From an uncultured Collinsella sp. (GTDB lineage Bacteria; Actinomycetota; Coriobacteriia; Coriobacteriales; Coriobacteriaceae), in assembly GCA_937997605.1 (NCBI GenBank), contig CALLFD010000243.1, forward strand, positions 1 to 8,924: DNA of 8,924 nt, written 5' to 3'. Position numbers and translations under genes: made by a program. The notes beneath the pieces were generated by a model that was not told the DNA's origin, did not search any database, and was given only the letters and a program-made list of their open reading frames with translations. This document shows, in pieces, positions 1 to 6,233 of the stretch (position 1 is its first letter; every line of letters starts with the position of its first letter).

Positions 1-38
1 TGAATCCCGCTTATTCATGCGACATTGGAGTGACAACC

Positions 39-1292
39 TTGACCGCCGCAACCACGCCTAAAAGTAAGCCAACCGCCGCCGCGCTCTCCCCCGCGCGCAC
101 CAAGCTCTGCCTGGCGCTGCTCGTGCTGTTGGGATTCTCGCTCGGCTGCTCCGAGTTCGTGGTCATCGGCATCGAAAGCGACTTGGCAACGGAACTCGGC
201 ATATCACTTGCCACTGCGGGCCAGCTCATCAGCGTGTTTGCGCTCGTCTACGCTATCGCGACGCCGGTGCTCGCGCTCAGCACGGGGCGATTCCGCCGCT
301 ACCAGCTGCTCGTGTGCTATAGCGTCGTCTTTGTGCTCGGCAACCTGGTCATGGCGTTGGCTCCCAACTTCCAGGTGCTGTTTATCTCACGCATTGTCCT
401 GGGCTCTGTCTCGGGTGCGCTGCTCGCCGTGGGCGTGACGTACATCCCTGAGCTGCTATCCCCGCAGCAAACCTCACTTGCCATCTCGGTCGTGTACGGC
501 GCGTTTTCCGTGGCGATGGTCTTTGTGACCTCGATTGGCAAGTTTGTGGCCGACACACTCGATTGGCACGTGGCCATGTACGGCACGCTGACCTTTGCCG
601 TTTTGATCTGTAGCGCGCTCGTGGCGTTTATGCCTCGCGCCGGGCAGACCGATGAGCCCGCCACCTTCCGCGAGCAGGCGGGGCTACTACGCGAGCCGAG
701 TATCATCACCGGCATGCTCATCTTCTTGTTTGGCGTGGGCTCGGTCTACGTATTCTACGGCTACGTGACGCCTTATCTGGAGCAGGTGCTGGGCATGGAT
801 ACCGTTCAGGCGAGCACCACACTTATGGCCTATGGCGTGTTCTGCCTGATCTCGAACATCCTGGGCGGATGGATCGATGCGCGTTTTGGCATGAAGGCGC
901 TGCTGGTTACGTTTGTGCTGCAGGCGGCGGCACTGCTCGGGCTGTTTGCCGTGGGCGCCGCCATGCCGCTCGCGCTGGTCTTTGTCTTTAGCCTGGCGAT
1001 GCTCATGTACCTGTTCTCGGTCTCATGCATCACGCACTTTATGGACGTGGCACGCAGCCGCCATCCCAAGTCGATGGTACTCGCAAGTTCGGTTGAGCCC
1101 ATGGCGTTTAACGTCGGCATCTCGTTTGGCACCGCAGTGGGCGGCGCCGTGGTAAGCAGCGTTGGCATTGCGTACGTGGGCGCAGTGGGCGCCGCGTTCT
1201 CGCTTGTGGCCTGGGCCCTCACGCTGGTGACGATTAAGCTGGCTCGCTGGGAGCGCCGTCGTCAATCAGCACGGCCCTCAATACGGGCATAG
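39..1292 (+). CDS. MFS transporter, DHA1 (AraJ/PbuE-like) family
   Basis: Integral membrane permease of the major facilitator superfamily, probably a proton-driven exporter of a small molecule (drug, sugar or nucleobase); the substrate cannot be read from sequence. About 417 residues, the usual length, with a short cytoplasmic N-terminus and twelve hydrophobic segments (first about residues 24-45, last about 380-402) split by a hydrophilic central loop near 199-220. The SEFVVIGI stretch in helix 1 is typical of the AraJ/PbuE group. The loop 2-3 motif A is degenerate (STGRFRRY), while its second-half counterpart is well kept (GGWIDARFG, about 277-285). Start choice: a TTG at 39 has GGAG (27-30) with an 8-nt spacer, whereas the in-frame GTG at 30 overlaps that GGAG. 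The frame is open to the window edge, so a start outside cannot be excluded. It converges on the sugar operon and shows no functional link to it. Family confident, substrate unknown. Confidence 0.9.
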   Translation: MTAATTPKSKPTAAALSPARTKLCLALLVLLGFSLGCSEFVVIGIESDLATELGISLATAGQLISVFALVYAIATPVLALSTGRFRRYQLLVCYSVVFVLGNLVMALAPNFQVLFISRIVLGSVSGALLAVGVTYIPELLSPQQTSLAISVVYGAFSVAMVFVTSIGKFVADTLDWHVAMYGTLTFAVLICSALVAFMPRAGQTDEPATFREQAGLLREPSIITGMLIFLFGVGSVYVFYGYVTPYLEQVLGMDTVQASTTLMAYGVFCLISNILGGWIDARFGMKALLVTFVLQAAALLGLFAVGAAMPLALVFVFSLAMLMYLFSVSCITHFMDVARSRHPKSMVLASSVEPMAFNVGISFGTAVGGAVVSSVGIAYVGAVGAAFSLVAWALTLVTIKLARWERRRQSARPSIRA

Positions 1293-1378
1293 GGGCAAAC
1301 ATAGCCCAAGGTGGCGAGTAACCGGTGAAAACCGCCCAATATGAGTATGTTTATCCGCCTGGAAGCTTCAGCAGTGCA

Positions 1379-1438
1379 ATTTCGTGTATTTGAGATACAC
1401 GCTTTTCTTCGATTTCGTGTATTTCAAGTACACGAAAT
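1379..1438. promoter_or_regulatory. Two tandem palindromes phased at 33 bp (operator-like)
   Basis: A 13-bp direct repeat, ATTTCGTGTATTT, starts at 1379 and again at 1412. Each copy forms the left half of a dyad: CGTGTAT/ATACACG (1383-1389, 1395-1401, 5-nt loop) and ATTTCGTGTA/TACACGAAAT (1412-1421, 1429-1438, 7-nt loop). The two centres are exactly 33 bp apart, about three helical turns, which suits cooperative binding of a dimeric regulator. The site lies between two convergent gene ends, so it controls no visible promoter. It may be a relic of a lost gene, or belong to an unannotated short transcript. Confidence 0.5.
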
Positions 1439-1454
1439 GCGTGTGGGGCAACTC

Positions 1455-1491
1455 AAAGGCGGCGACAGACGCATTGTCTGCCGCCGCCTTT
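1455..1491. terminator. Rho-independent terminator, likely bidirectional
   Basis: AAAGGCGGCG (1455-1464) pairs perfectly with CGCCGCCTTT (1482-1491). After one mismatch a further 5-bp stem, CAGAC/GTCTG, closes a GCATT loop. A T run follows on the plus strand and a shorter one on the minus strand. It sits 30 nt beyond the stop codon of the PTS permease and about 160 nt beyond that of the MFS gene, so it can end both convergent transcripts, most obviously the sugar operon. Confidence 0.85.
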
Positions 1492-1521
1492 TATACCGGA
1501 TTTTATAGATATGTGGGGCGT

Positions 1522-3084
1522 TTACTCCATACCCAGCAGCTCGCGCATCTGGGTTGCGTAGTTAGAAGCCATGTTACCGTAGACAATCTGCACGCCGCCG
1601 TTGACATGCACGATGCCACGCGCTTCGAGCTTTTCGGTAAACTCGGCGTCATCAACCACCTTGTCACAGTCATTGAGCTGGATGCGCAGACGGGTGAAGC
1701 AGGCCTCGACAGACTTAATGTTGTTGTCGCCGCCCACTGCCTCAACGATAGCGGGAATGAGGTCGCTGATCACGGTCTTGGGAGCCTTTTCGGCCTCATC
1801 GTCGGACTCTTCCTCGCGGCCGGGGGTCTTAAGGCCCTTCTTAAGAATGATGAACTTGAAGACGAAATAGTACGCCACGAAGTAGATGGGGCCGAGGAAC
1901 AGGATAACCTGCCAGTTGGAGCCCTTGGCTGCACCCATAATGCCGTTAAAGATCAACGACAGGAGCGGGCCGCCGAAGGACGCGGAACCGGCCACGTTGA
2001 ACTGCAGGATATAGGTCAGCGCATAGGCAAGACCAGCCATGAGGGCGTGGAACACGTAGAGGATGGGCGCGATAAACAGGAAGGAGTACTCGAGCGGCTC
2101 GGTAATGCCGGAGAGGATGCAAGGCACCACGATAGCGATCATGAGCGCTGCGGTCTTCTTCTTGTTCTTGGGAAGTGCCGTCTTGTAGAAGGCGAGTGCA
2201 GCGCCGGGCAGGCCGAACATGGCGAAGATAACCTTGCCGTTCATGACAAAACGGCTGACCTCGATGTTAAACGGCGTGCTGGGAGAGCCCAGGATCGCGT
2301 TGTAGATATTGATAGCGCCCTGAACAGTCTGGCCGTCGATGGTCTCGACGCCACCGAGCGACGTGAAGAAGAACGGCAAATAGACAAAGTGATGCAGGCC
2401 AAAGGGCAGGAGCATGCGCTCGCCGGCGCCGTAGACAAATGCACCAAAGGCACCCGTAGTCTTGATGAACTCGGACAGCGCACCGAGAGCGTTCTGAATA
2501 AACGGGAAAACAAAGGACATGACCAATGCGAGGATGCTGCATGAGAGCAGCGTCACCGCCGGAATAAAGCGTGTGCCGTTGAAGATGGAGAACACGGCAG
2601 GCAGCTCAATCTTGTAGTAACGGTTATGCAACCATGCGACGATTGCACCCACCAGAAGACCGCCGATAACGCCAGTGTCGAGCGTGGTGATACCGAGGAT
2701 CGTGCTCTGGCCCGTCGTAAGATTCGCGGGATCGATAACGCCAGTCGCCGTAAGGAATGTGCCCATCACGGAGTTCATGCACATGTAGCCCAAAAAGCCA
2801 CAAAGCGCCGCGGTAGCCTTCTCGGACTTGGCGAAGCCATAGGCGAGACAAATCGAGAAGATAACCGGGATGTTGTTCATAACGATGCCGGCTGCGGCCT
2901 TAAGAATCGAAAAGAAAATCGCAAAGCCCGGAGCAGCAAGCCAGGGAACAGCTGCCGTAAGGGTGGGGCTGGTAAAGGCATTACCAAAGCCCTGAAGGAT
3001 GCCGGCGATTGGCAGGATCAGGACAGGCGTCATGAGGACTTTGCCCAGGCGCTGGAACTTTGCCAGCAGCTCATCTTTGTTCAT
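1522..3084 (-). CDS. PTS alpha-glucoside (maltose-type) transporter EIICB
   Basis: Membrane permease of the PTS glucose superfamily that imports an alpha-glucoside such as maltose and phosphorylates it at C6. The 520 residues comprise a membrane IIC domain (about 1-415) and a C-terminal cytoplasmic IIB domain (about 440-520), joined by an acidic linker (421-435, GREEESDDE). IIC carries the family signature GITEPLEYSFLF (326-337), and the GERMLLPFGLHH segment near 221-232 also fits. In IIB the phosphorylated cysteine is Cys462 in ACFTRLR. Length and domain order match GlvC/MalP-type EIICB proteins. There is no IIA domain, so phosphate must come from an EIIA encoded elsewhere. The ATG at 3084 has AGAGGGG (3091-3097) at a 6-nt spacing. 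It is the second gene of an operon with the 6-phospho-alpha-glucosidase upstream, which supports an alpha-glucoside as substrate; the exact sugar is inferred. Confidence 0.93.
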   Translation of the reverse strand: MNKDELLAKFQRLGKVLMTPVLILPIAGILQGFGNAFTSPTLTAAVPWLAAPGFAIFFSILKAAAGIVMNNIPVIFSICLAYGFAKSEKATAALCGFLGYMCMNSVMGTFLTATGVIDPANLTTGQSTILGITTLDTGVIGGLLVGAIVAWLHNRYYKIELPAVFSIFNGTRFIPAVTLLSCSILALVMSFVFPFIQNALGALSEFIKTTGAFGAFVYGAGERMLLPFGLHHFVYLPFFFTSLGGVETIDGQTVQGAINIYNAILGSPSTPFNIEVSRFVMNGKVIFAMFGLPGAALAFYKTALPKNKKKTAALMIAIVVPCILSGITEPLEYSFLFIAPILYVFHALMAGLAYALTYILQFNVAGSASFGGPLLSLIFNGIMGAAKGSNWQVILFLGPIYFVAYYFVFKFIILKKGLKTPGREEESDDEAEKAPKTVISDLIPAIVEAVGGDNNIKSVEACFTRLRIQLNDCDKVVDDAEFTEKLEARGIVHVNGGVQIVYGNMASNYATQMRELLGME

Positions 3085-3106
3085 GGGATACCCCTCTTAA
3101 AGAAAC

Positions 3107-3137
3107 GGGGCGTGCAGTTCTACAACCCACACGCCCC
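3107..3137 (-). promoter_or_regulatory. Intercistronic hairpin between glucosidase and permease
   Basis: GGGGCGTG (3107-3114) and CACGCCCC (3130-3137) form a perfect 8-bp GC-rich stem with a 15-nt loop in the 82-bp gap of the sugar operon. Read on the minus strand it is followed by GTTTCTTTAAG, a moderately T-rich tail, and then the permease ribosome binding site. It could act as a partial terminator that lowers permease expression relative to the enzyme, or as a 3' stabiliser of the upstream message. The structure is seen; the role is inferred. Confidence 0.45.
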
Positions 3138-3166
3138 ATAACAGTTGTCAAGCGCTATGGAACTAG

Positions 3167-4492
3167 TTACTTAAGCTCCGGCCAGTAATCCTTATTGGCC
3201 TCGATGAGCTTATCGAGCACCTTACGCGCCTTCTTTGCGTCACCGACCAGACGATTAAGCGTGAGTGCCTGCAGGGCCTTCTCGTAGGAACCCTCCATCC
3301 AAGCCTCAACAGTCAGGCGCTCATAGGCGTACTGGTTCTCCATAAGACCGCGATAGAAGGTGCCGATCTTACCGACAGCGTAGGGCTGCGGGCCATTGGC
3401 GCCCACGCTTGCCGCGACCTCGACCATGGCGTCATCGGGCATACCCTCGATAATGCCGTTGTTGGGCACGATGACAATGAAGGTCTTATTGGTGTTGCGA
3501 TAAATGGCCGAGGTGATTTCCACGATCATATCGCCATGAGCATCGTTCTGCACAACCGAGGAGTTCTTTGCGGTGCCGACTTTGGCAACACGCTCGCACT
3601 CGGCGAACACGCGCTTCTCACGACCGTTGATGACCTCGTCGGAACGAGTGTAGTCGGGGTCGAGGTGAGCGACCTTGTACTCGGGATACAGATAGTACTG
3701 CAGATAAGTGTTGGGCAGATAGTCGGGGAAGTCCTCGAGCATGTCCTTGACCATGGCGTAGGTGTCGAGCCAGGACTGGTCACGCTGCTCGGCATCGGCA
3801 GGAAGGAAGCCGTTCTTCTCCGTGTACTCCTTAATCTGCGGGACGAGGTCATGGCCCTCTTCATCGTAGATGTGCTTGAACCAACCGAAGTGATTGAGAC
3901 CAAAGTACACGGGCTCCGTCTTGCTCATATCGCGACCGAGCAGGCGACCGTAAGAGCGCATGAGGTTGACGGGCTGGTCGCAGATGTTGAGAACGCGATG
4001 CTCATCGGGCAGGACGCGCTCGAGACCATATGCCACAATAGCAGCCGGGTTGGTGTAGTTGATAATCCACGCCTCCGGGCTATGAGCGCGAACGTCGTTG
4101 ACGATCTCAACCATGTCATGCATGGAGCGCATACCGTAAGCCATGCCGCCAGGGCCCACCGTTTCCTGGCCGATGATTCCCATATGCAGCGGAATCTTCT
4201 CGTCCTTGCTACGCATCTCGTAGCCGCCGGTACGAATCTGGCAGAGCACAAAGTCGACGTCGGTGTAAGCCTCATCCTTATCGGTGGTGTAACCAAACTC
4301 CACACCGGGCTCCTCCTCGGCGAAGAGGATCTTGCCAAACTCGCCGATCGGACGCTGACGCTCGGCATCGATGTCATAGAGCATCACGCGGTTCAGCGGC
4401 AGAATGTCCATGTGCTTGGTCAGGGCTTTAAGAATGCCAGGGCACCACGTGGAGCCGCCGCCAACGATCACAATATTGAGCTTATCCTTCAT
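3167..4492 (-). CDS. glvA: 6-phospho-alpha-glucosidase, glycoside hydrolase family 4
   Basis: Cytoplasmic GH4 enzyme that hydrolyses 6-phospho-alpha-glucosides (for example maltose 6'-phosphate) to glucose 6-phosphate and glucose. GH4 enzymes work by an NAD- and divalent-metal-dependent oxidation/elimination route. The 441 residues match GlvA/MalH length. The N-terminus is a Rossmann fold with VIVGGGST (8-15). Cys171 in NICDQP and His201 in NHFGW are the expected metal ligands, and NYTNPAA (145-151) is also conserved. Asp172 directly after the Cys is the residue that marks alpha-specific members; beta-specific ones carry Asn there. The tyrosine in NTYLQYY (about 263) is the likely catalytic base by family analogy. 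The ATG at 4492 follows GGAGGG (4500-4505) with a 7-nt spacer. It is first in the operon with EIICB and divergent from a RpiR regulator, the same partners as in the B. subtilis glv locus. The preferred substrate is inferred. Confidence 0.94.
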   Translation of the reverse strand: MKDKLNIVIVGGGSTWCPGILKALTKHMDILPLNRVMLYDIDAERQRPIGEFGKILFAEEEPGVEFGYTTDKDEAYTDVDFVLCQIRTGGYEMRSKDEKIPLHMGIIGQETVGPGGMAYGMRSMHDMVEIVNDVRAHSPEAWIINYTNPAAIVAYGLERVLPDEHRVLNICDQPVNLMRSYGRLLGRDMSKTEPVYFGLNHFGWFKHIYDEEGHDLVPQIKEYTEKNGFLPADAEQRDQSWLDTYAMVKDMLEDFPDYLPNTYLQYYLYPEYKVAHLDPDYTRSDEVINGREKRVFAECERVAKVGTAKNSSVVQNDAHGDMIVEITSAIYRNTNKTFIVIVPNNGIIEGMPDDAMVEVAASVGANGPQPYAVGKIGTFYRGLMENQYAYERLTVEAWMEGSYEKALQALTLNRLVGDAKKARKVLDKLIEANKDYWPELK

Positions 4493-4604
4493 GTTCCGTC
4501 CCTCCAGGGTTGGCTGATCGGTGTTCTCGAAGACCTTGGGCTCCGCGGTTGTCCTCGGCTTGCTTCGTTTCGATTGATATTTTGCGACATAAGGTCATTT
4601 GAGA

Positions 4605-4635
4605 GTCCCCGTGTGGGCCAATGCGAAACGGGGAC
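4605..4635 (-). promoter_or_regulatory. Hairpin in the leader of the glucosidase operon
   Basis: GTCCCCGT (4605-4612) and ACGGGGAC (4628-4635) are perfect 8-bp inverted repeats around a 15-nt loop, about 110 nt upstream of the glucosidase start. If transcription starts near the dyads further upstream, this folds in the 5' leader. No T tract follows it on the minus strand, so it is not a classical terminator. It could instead be a member of the GGGGACA-type dispersed repeats. Role unknown. Confidence 0.35.
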
Positions 4636-4658
4636 ACATGATTTCGCTCACGACACAG

Positions 4659-4682
4659 ATATGTGTAGGCAGACACGCATAT
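4659..4682. promoter_or_regulatory. Imperfect 24-bp dyad in divergent promoter region
   Basis: ATATGTGT (4659-4666) and ACGCATAT (4675-4682) are inverted with one mismatch in eight and an 8-bp centre. It directly abuts the next, perfect dyad and lies midway between the divergent glucosidase and RpiR-regulator genes. It is a candidate operator for the divergently encoded regulator; the assignment is positional only. Confidence 0.35.
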
Positions 4683-4701
4683 TTGCCCAGTTCATGGGCA
4701 A
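4683..4701. promoter_or_regulatory. Perfect 19-bp palindrome, candidate RpiR operator
   Basis: TTGCCCA (4683-4689) and TGGGCAA (4695-4701) form a perfect inverted repeat with a 5-bp centre. It ends 9 bp before a TTGACC hexamer (4711-4716) that could be the -35 box of the regulator gene; no convincing -10 box follows at standard spacing. On the other strand, TTGCCT, 17 bp, then CAAATA could form a weak promoter for the sugar operon, with this dyad in its spacer. A regulator bound here could control both directions. A tandem ACCGATT repeat (4714-4727) follows. Confidence 0.45.
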
Positions 4702-4790
4702 TAGGCAATCTTGACCGATTACCGATTTCTCACCTGGCTACACAAAGCGGTACCATATATACGGCGAGGTGCGAGGGGCTGAAACATCTT

Positions 4791-5540
4791 ATGAAAGATC
4801 AAGAATCTTTTTATGATCATGTGCGAGCTGGCGAGAGCAAGCTCAACGATCTCGAAAGCGAGATCATGCGCTACATCATCGAGCTGCGTGATGATATTGA
4901 CGACGTCACGCTTAAGAGCGTTGCTGAACGGTTCTTCGTCGCTCCCAATACAATCGTCAGGCTTGCCCACAAGCTTGGCTTCTCGGGGTTTACAGAGCTC
5001 AAACAATCGTATTCCGCCTCGCTCGACCGCAATCGATTCACTATCGAGGCACTTCCTCTCGATACCCAGCTCGTACAGACCAAAGATCTGCTTAACGACC
5101 GGGTCATCGATTCGGTTGTGAGTCTTATCCAGGACGCCTCGCATATCGTGTTCTTCTGCTCGGGCTTTTCGAAGTACCCGTGCCTCGAGATGGCTGAAAG
5201 GCTCAAAATAATGGGCAAGAATACCGACACGCTCAGTGAACGCCATGTCATGAGGCACTACGCAGAACTCCTCGGCAAAAACGACCTGGTCTTCAGCGTT
5301 TCCGTAAGCGGCGAGACGCAGGTGTCTATTGACGCCACATCGATAGCCAAAACGCGCGGATGCAAGGTCGTCACGCTCACCGGCTTTTCTCGAAATTCTC
5401 TCTCGAAACTAGCCGACTACCCTATCTACACCGTGCAAAAAGAAATCCGCTTGGGCAGCATGGACCTCGACAGTCGATTGATGTTCTATTACGTTTTCGA
5501 ATTGATATTTGAGCGCTACTTCAAACTGGCCAAGAAATAA
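4791..5540 (+). CDS. MurR/RpiR-family transcriptional regulator (GlvR-like)
   Basis: Cytoplasmic DNA-binding regulator that senses a phosphosugar, probably controlling the divergent alpha-glucoside operon. The 249 residues are usual for the family. An N-terminal HTH_6 domain covers about 20-75, with its recognition core VAERFFVAPNTIVRLAHKLG (44-63). A C-terminal SIS domain covers about 105-235, with the sugar-phosphate loop SVSGETQ (171-177) and a second conserved stretch VVTLTGFS (193-200). The ATG at 4791 was chosen because the protein then begins where family members do; GAGGGG (4773-4778) lies 12 nt upstream, a long spacing. An in-frame extension back to 4599 would run through the operator region and resembles no domain. 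In B. subtilis the RpiR protein GlvR activates glvA and glvC, and the gene neighbours here are the same. Whether this one activates or represses is not visible. Confidence 0.92.
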   Translation: MKDQESFYDHVRAGESKLNDLESEIMRYIIELRDDIDDVTLKSVAERFFVAPNTIVRLAHKLGFSGFTELKQSYSASLDRNRFTIEALPLDTQLVQTKDLLNDRVIDSVVSLIQDASHIVFFCSGFSKYPCLEMAERLKIMGKNTDTLSERHVMRHYAELLGKNDLVFSVSVSGETQVSIDATSIAKTRGCKVVTLTGFSRNSLSKLADYPIYTVQKEIRLGSMDLDSRLMFYYVFELIFERYFKLAKK

Positions 5541-5600
5541 AACTTGGCATGCGCCCGGCTTCGACTCTTTAGCAGCCTTCTATATGAAAGGTATCGTCCT

Positions 5601-6047
5601 GTGCAACGCGTACTGTTTATCTGCTATGGGAATATCTGCCGCTCGACGATGGCTGAGTCGGTGTTTACCGAGCTGGTGCGGCGCGCCGGGCGCGCGGGCG
5701 AGTTTGTCATTGACTCCGCTGCGACCTCGACCGAGGAAATCGGCAACCCGCCACACCACGGTACCGTTGCCAAGCTACGCGAGGTCGGGATTCCCGTCGT
5801 CGCTCATCGTGCACGTCAGGTGCGTCGCGCGGAGTATGGCGACTGGGACCACATTGTCTATATGGATGCTGAGAACGCGCGTGGCCTGCGTCGCATCTTT
5901 GGCGACGACCCCGACGGCAAGATTACGCGCTTGCTCGATTGGACCGAGCGCCCCGGCGACGTGGCCGACCCCTGGTACACCGGCAATTTCGACGCCACCT
6001 ACCGCGATGTACTCGCCGGTTGCACCGCTATGCTCGAGCAGCTGTAG
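5601..6047 (+). CDS. Low-molecular-weight protein-tyrosine phosphatase
   Basis: Small cytoplasmic phosphatase that removes phosphate from tyrosine residues through a cysteinyl-phosphate intermediate. The 148 residues match the family. The P-loop at the extreme N-terminus is CYGNICRS (8-15), with nucleophile Cys8 and Arg14; the second Cys at 13 is typical. The general acid is Asp123 in ADPWYTGNF (122-130), the DP loop; Trp replaces the more usual Tyr after DP. The GTG at 5601 is chosen because GAAAGG (5586-5591) precedes it by 9 nt and the catalytic Cys then falls at its normal position; the frame extends open to 5544 without a better start. It lies 60 bp after the RpiR gene on the same strand with no terminator seen between, so read-through is possible. 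No tyrosine kinase or exopolysaccharide gene is nearby, so its substrate is unknown. It could also act as an arsenate reductase, but the family fit is to phosphatases. Confidence 0.92.
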   Translation: MQRVLFICYGNICRSTMAESVFTELVRRAGRAGEFVIDSAATSTEEIGNPPHHGTVAKLREVGIPVVAHRARQVRRAEYGDWDHIVYMDAENARGLRRIFGDDPDGKITRLLDWTERPGDVADPWYTGNFDATYRDVLAGCTAMLEQL

Positions 6048-6090
6048 GCGCTCGGGCGGCGCGGGCACACGGGCCACGCCATCGGCATAA

Positions 6091-6160
6091 AACGAGCGTG
6101 GATTTTCTCCCACTTTGAGCGTTCGAGTGCGCTCTAAACGGGAGAAAATCCACGCTCGTT
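6091..6160. repeat. Long perfect-arm hairpin (21-bp arms), possible terminator of the minus-strand ATPase
   Basis: The arm containing GAGCGTGGATTTTCTCCC (whole arm 6091-6111) is matched perfectly by its reverse complement at 6140-6160. Inside, GAGCG/CGCTC (6117-6121, 6130-6134) pairs again, giving one long hairpin with a small internal bulge and an 8-nt tip. On the minus strand the stem is followed by TTAT directly after CGTT, giving a TTTTAT tail, so it may terminate transcripts from the ATPase gene. Its length and near-perfect arms also suit a miniature dispersed element. Confidence 0.6.
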
Positions 6161-6168
6161 ATCTCGGT

Positions 6169-6186
6169 GAGAGAAAATCCACGCTC
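6169..6186. repeat. Third copy of the hairpin arm
   Basis: GAGAGAAAATCCACGCTC matches the right arm of the preceding hairpin (6140-6157) at 17 of 18 positions, as a direct repeat 29 bp downstream. It has no inverted partner of its own beyond the left arm at 6091. It ends 3 bp before the 33-bp palindrome at 6190, so the two repeats may form one composite unit. Confidence 0.6.
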
Positions 6187-6189
6187 ATG

Positions 6190-6222
6190 AATGTGACAAA
6201 TGGACTGCCCCTTTGTCACATC
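6190..6222. repeat. 33-bp palindromic repeat, copy 1
   Basis: ATGTGACAAA (6191-6200) and TTTGTCACAT (6212-6221) are perfect inverted arms; the dyad extends imperfectly to 16 bp each side of a central T at 6206. A diverged copy of the same length and orientation is at 7734-7766. It starts 11 nt past the ATPase stop codon, so it would fold at the 3' end of that message. It looks like a member of a dispersed REP-like family. Confidence 0.7.
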
Positions 6223-6233
6223 CGGGACTGGCC

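Noticed and set aside
17..61. 14-codon open frame at the window start
   Set aside because: Overlaps the MFS start in another frame, has no ribosome binding site and is too short to support.
1384..2544. 386-codon plus-strand open frame opposite the PTS permease
   Set aside because: Antisense to a well-conserved gene; its translation has no recognisable domain and is full of His/Asp/Glu runs typical of a GC-rich shadow frame.
3536..4714. 392-codon plus-strand open frame opposite the glucosidase
   Set aside because: Shadow of the GH4 gene; it crosses the divergent promoter region and shows no domain.
4599..4790. 64-residue N-terminal extension of the RpiR regulator
   Set aside because: It would cover the operator dyads and hairpin, lacks family similarity, and the ATG at 4791 gives the normal protein length.
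5544..5600. 19-residue N-terminal extension of the tyrosine phosphatase
   Set aside because: The catalytic Cys belongs within the first dozen or so residues; the GTG at 5601 with GAAAGG upstream fits this.
5509..6090. 193-codon frame overlapping the tyrosine phosphatase
   Set aside because: Ser/Arg/Ala-rich shadow frame of the phosphatase gene.
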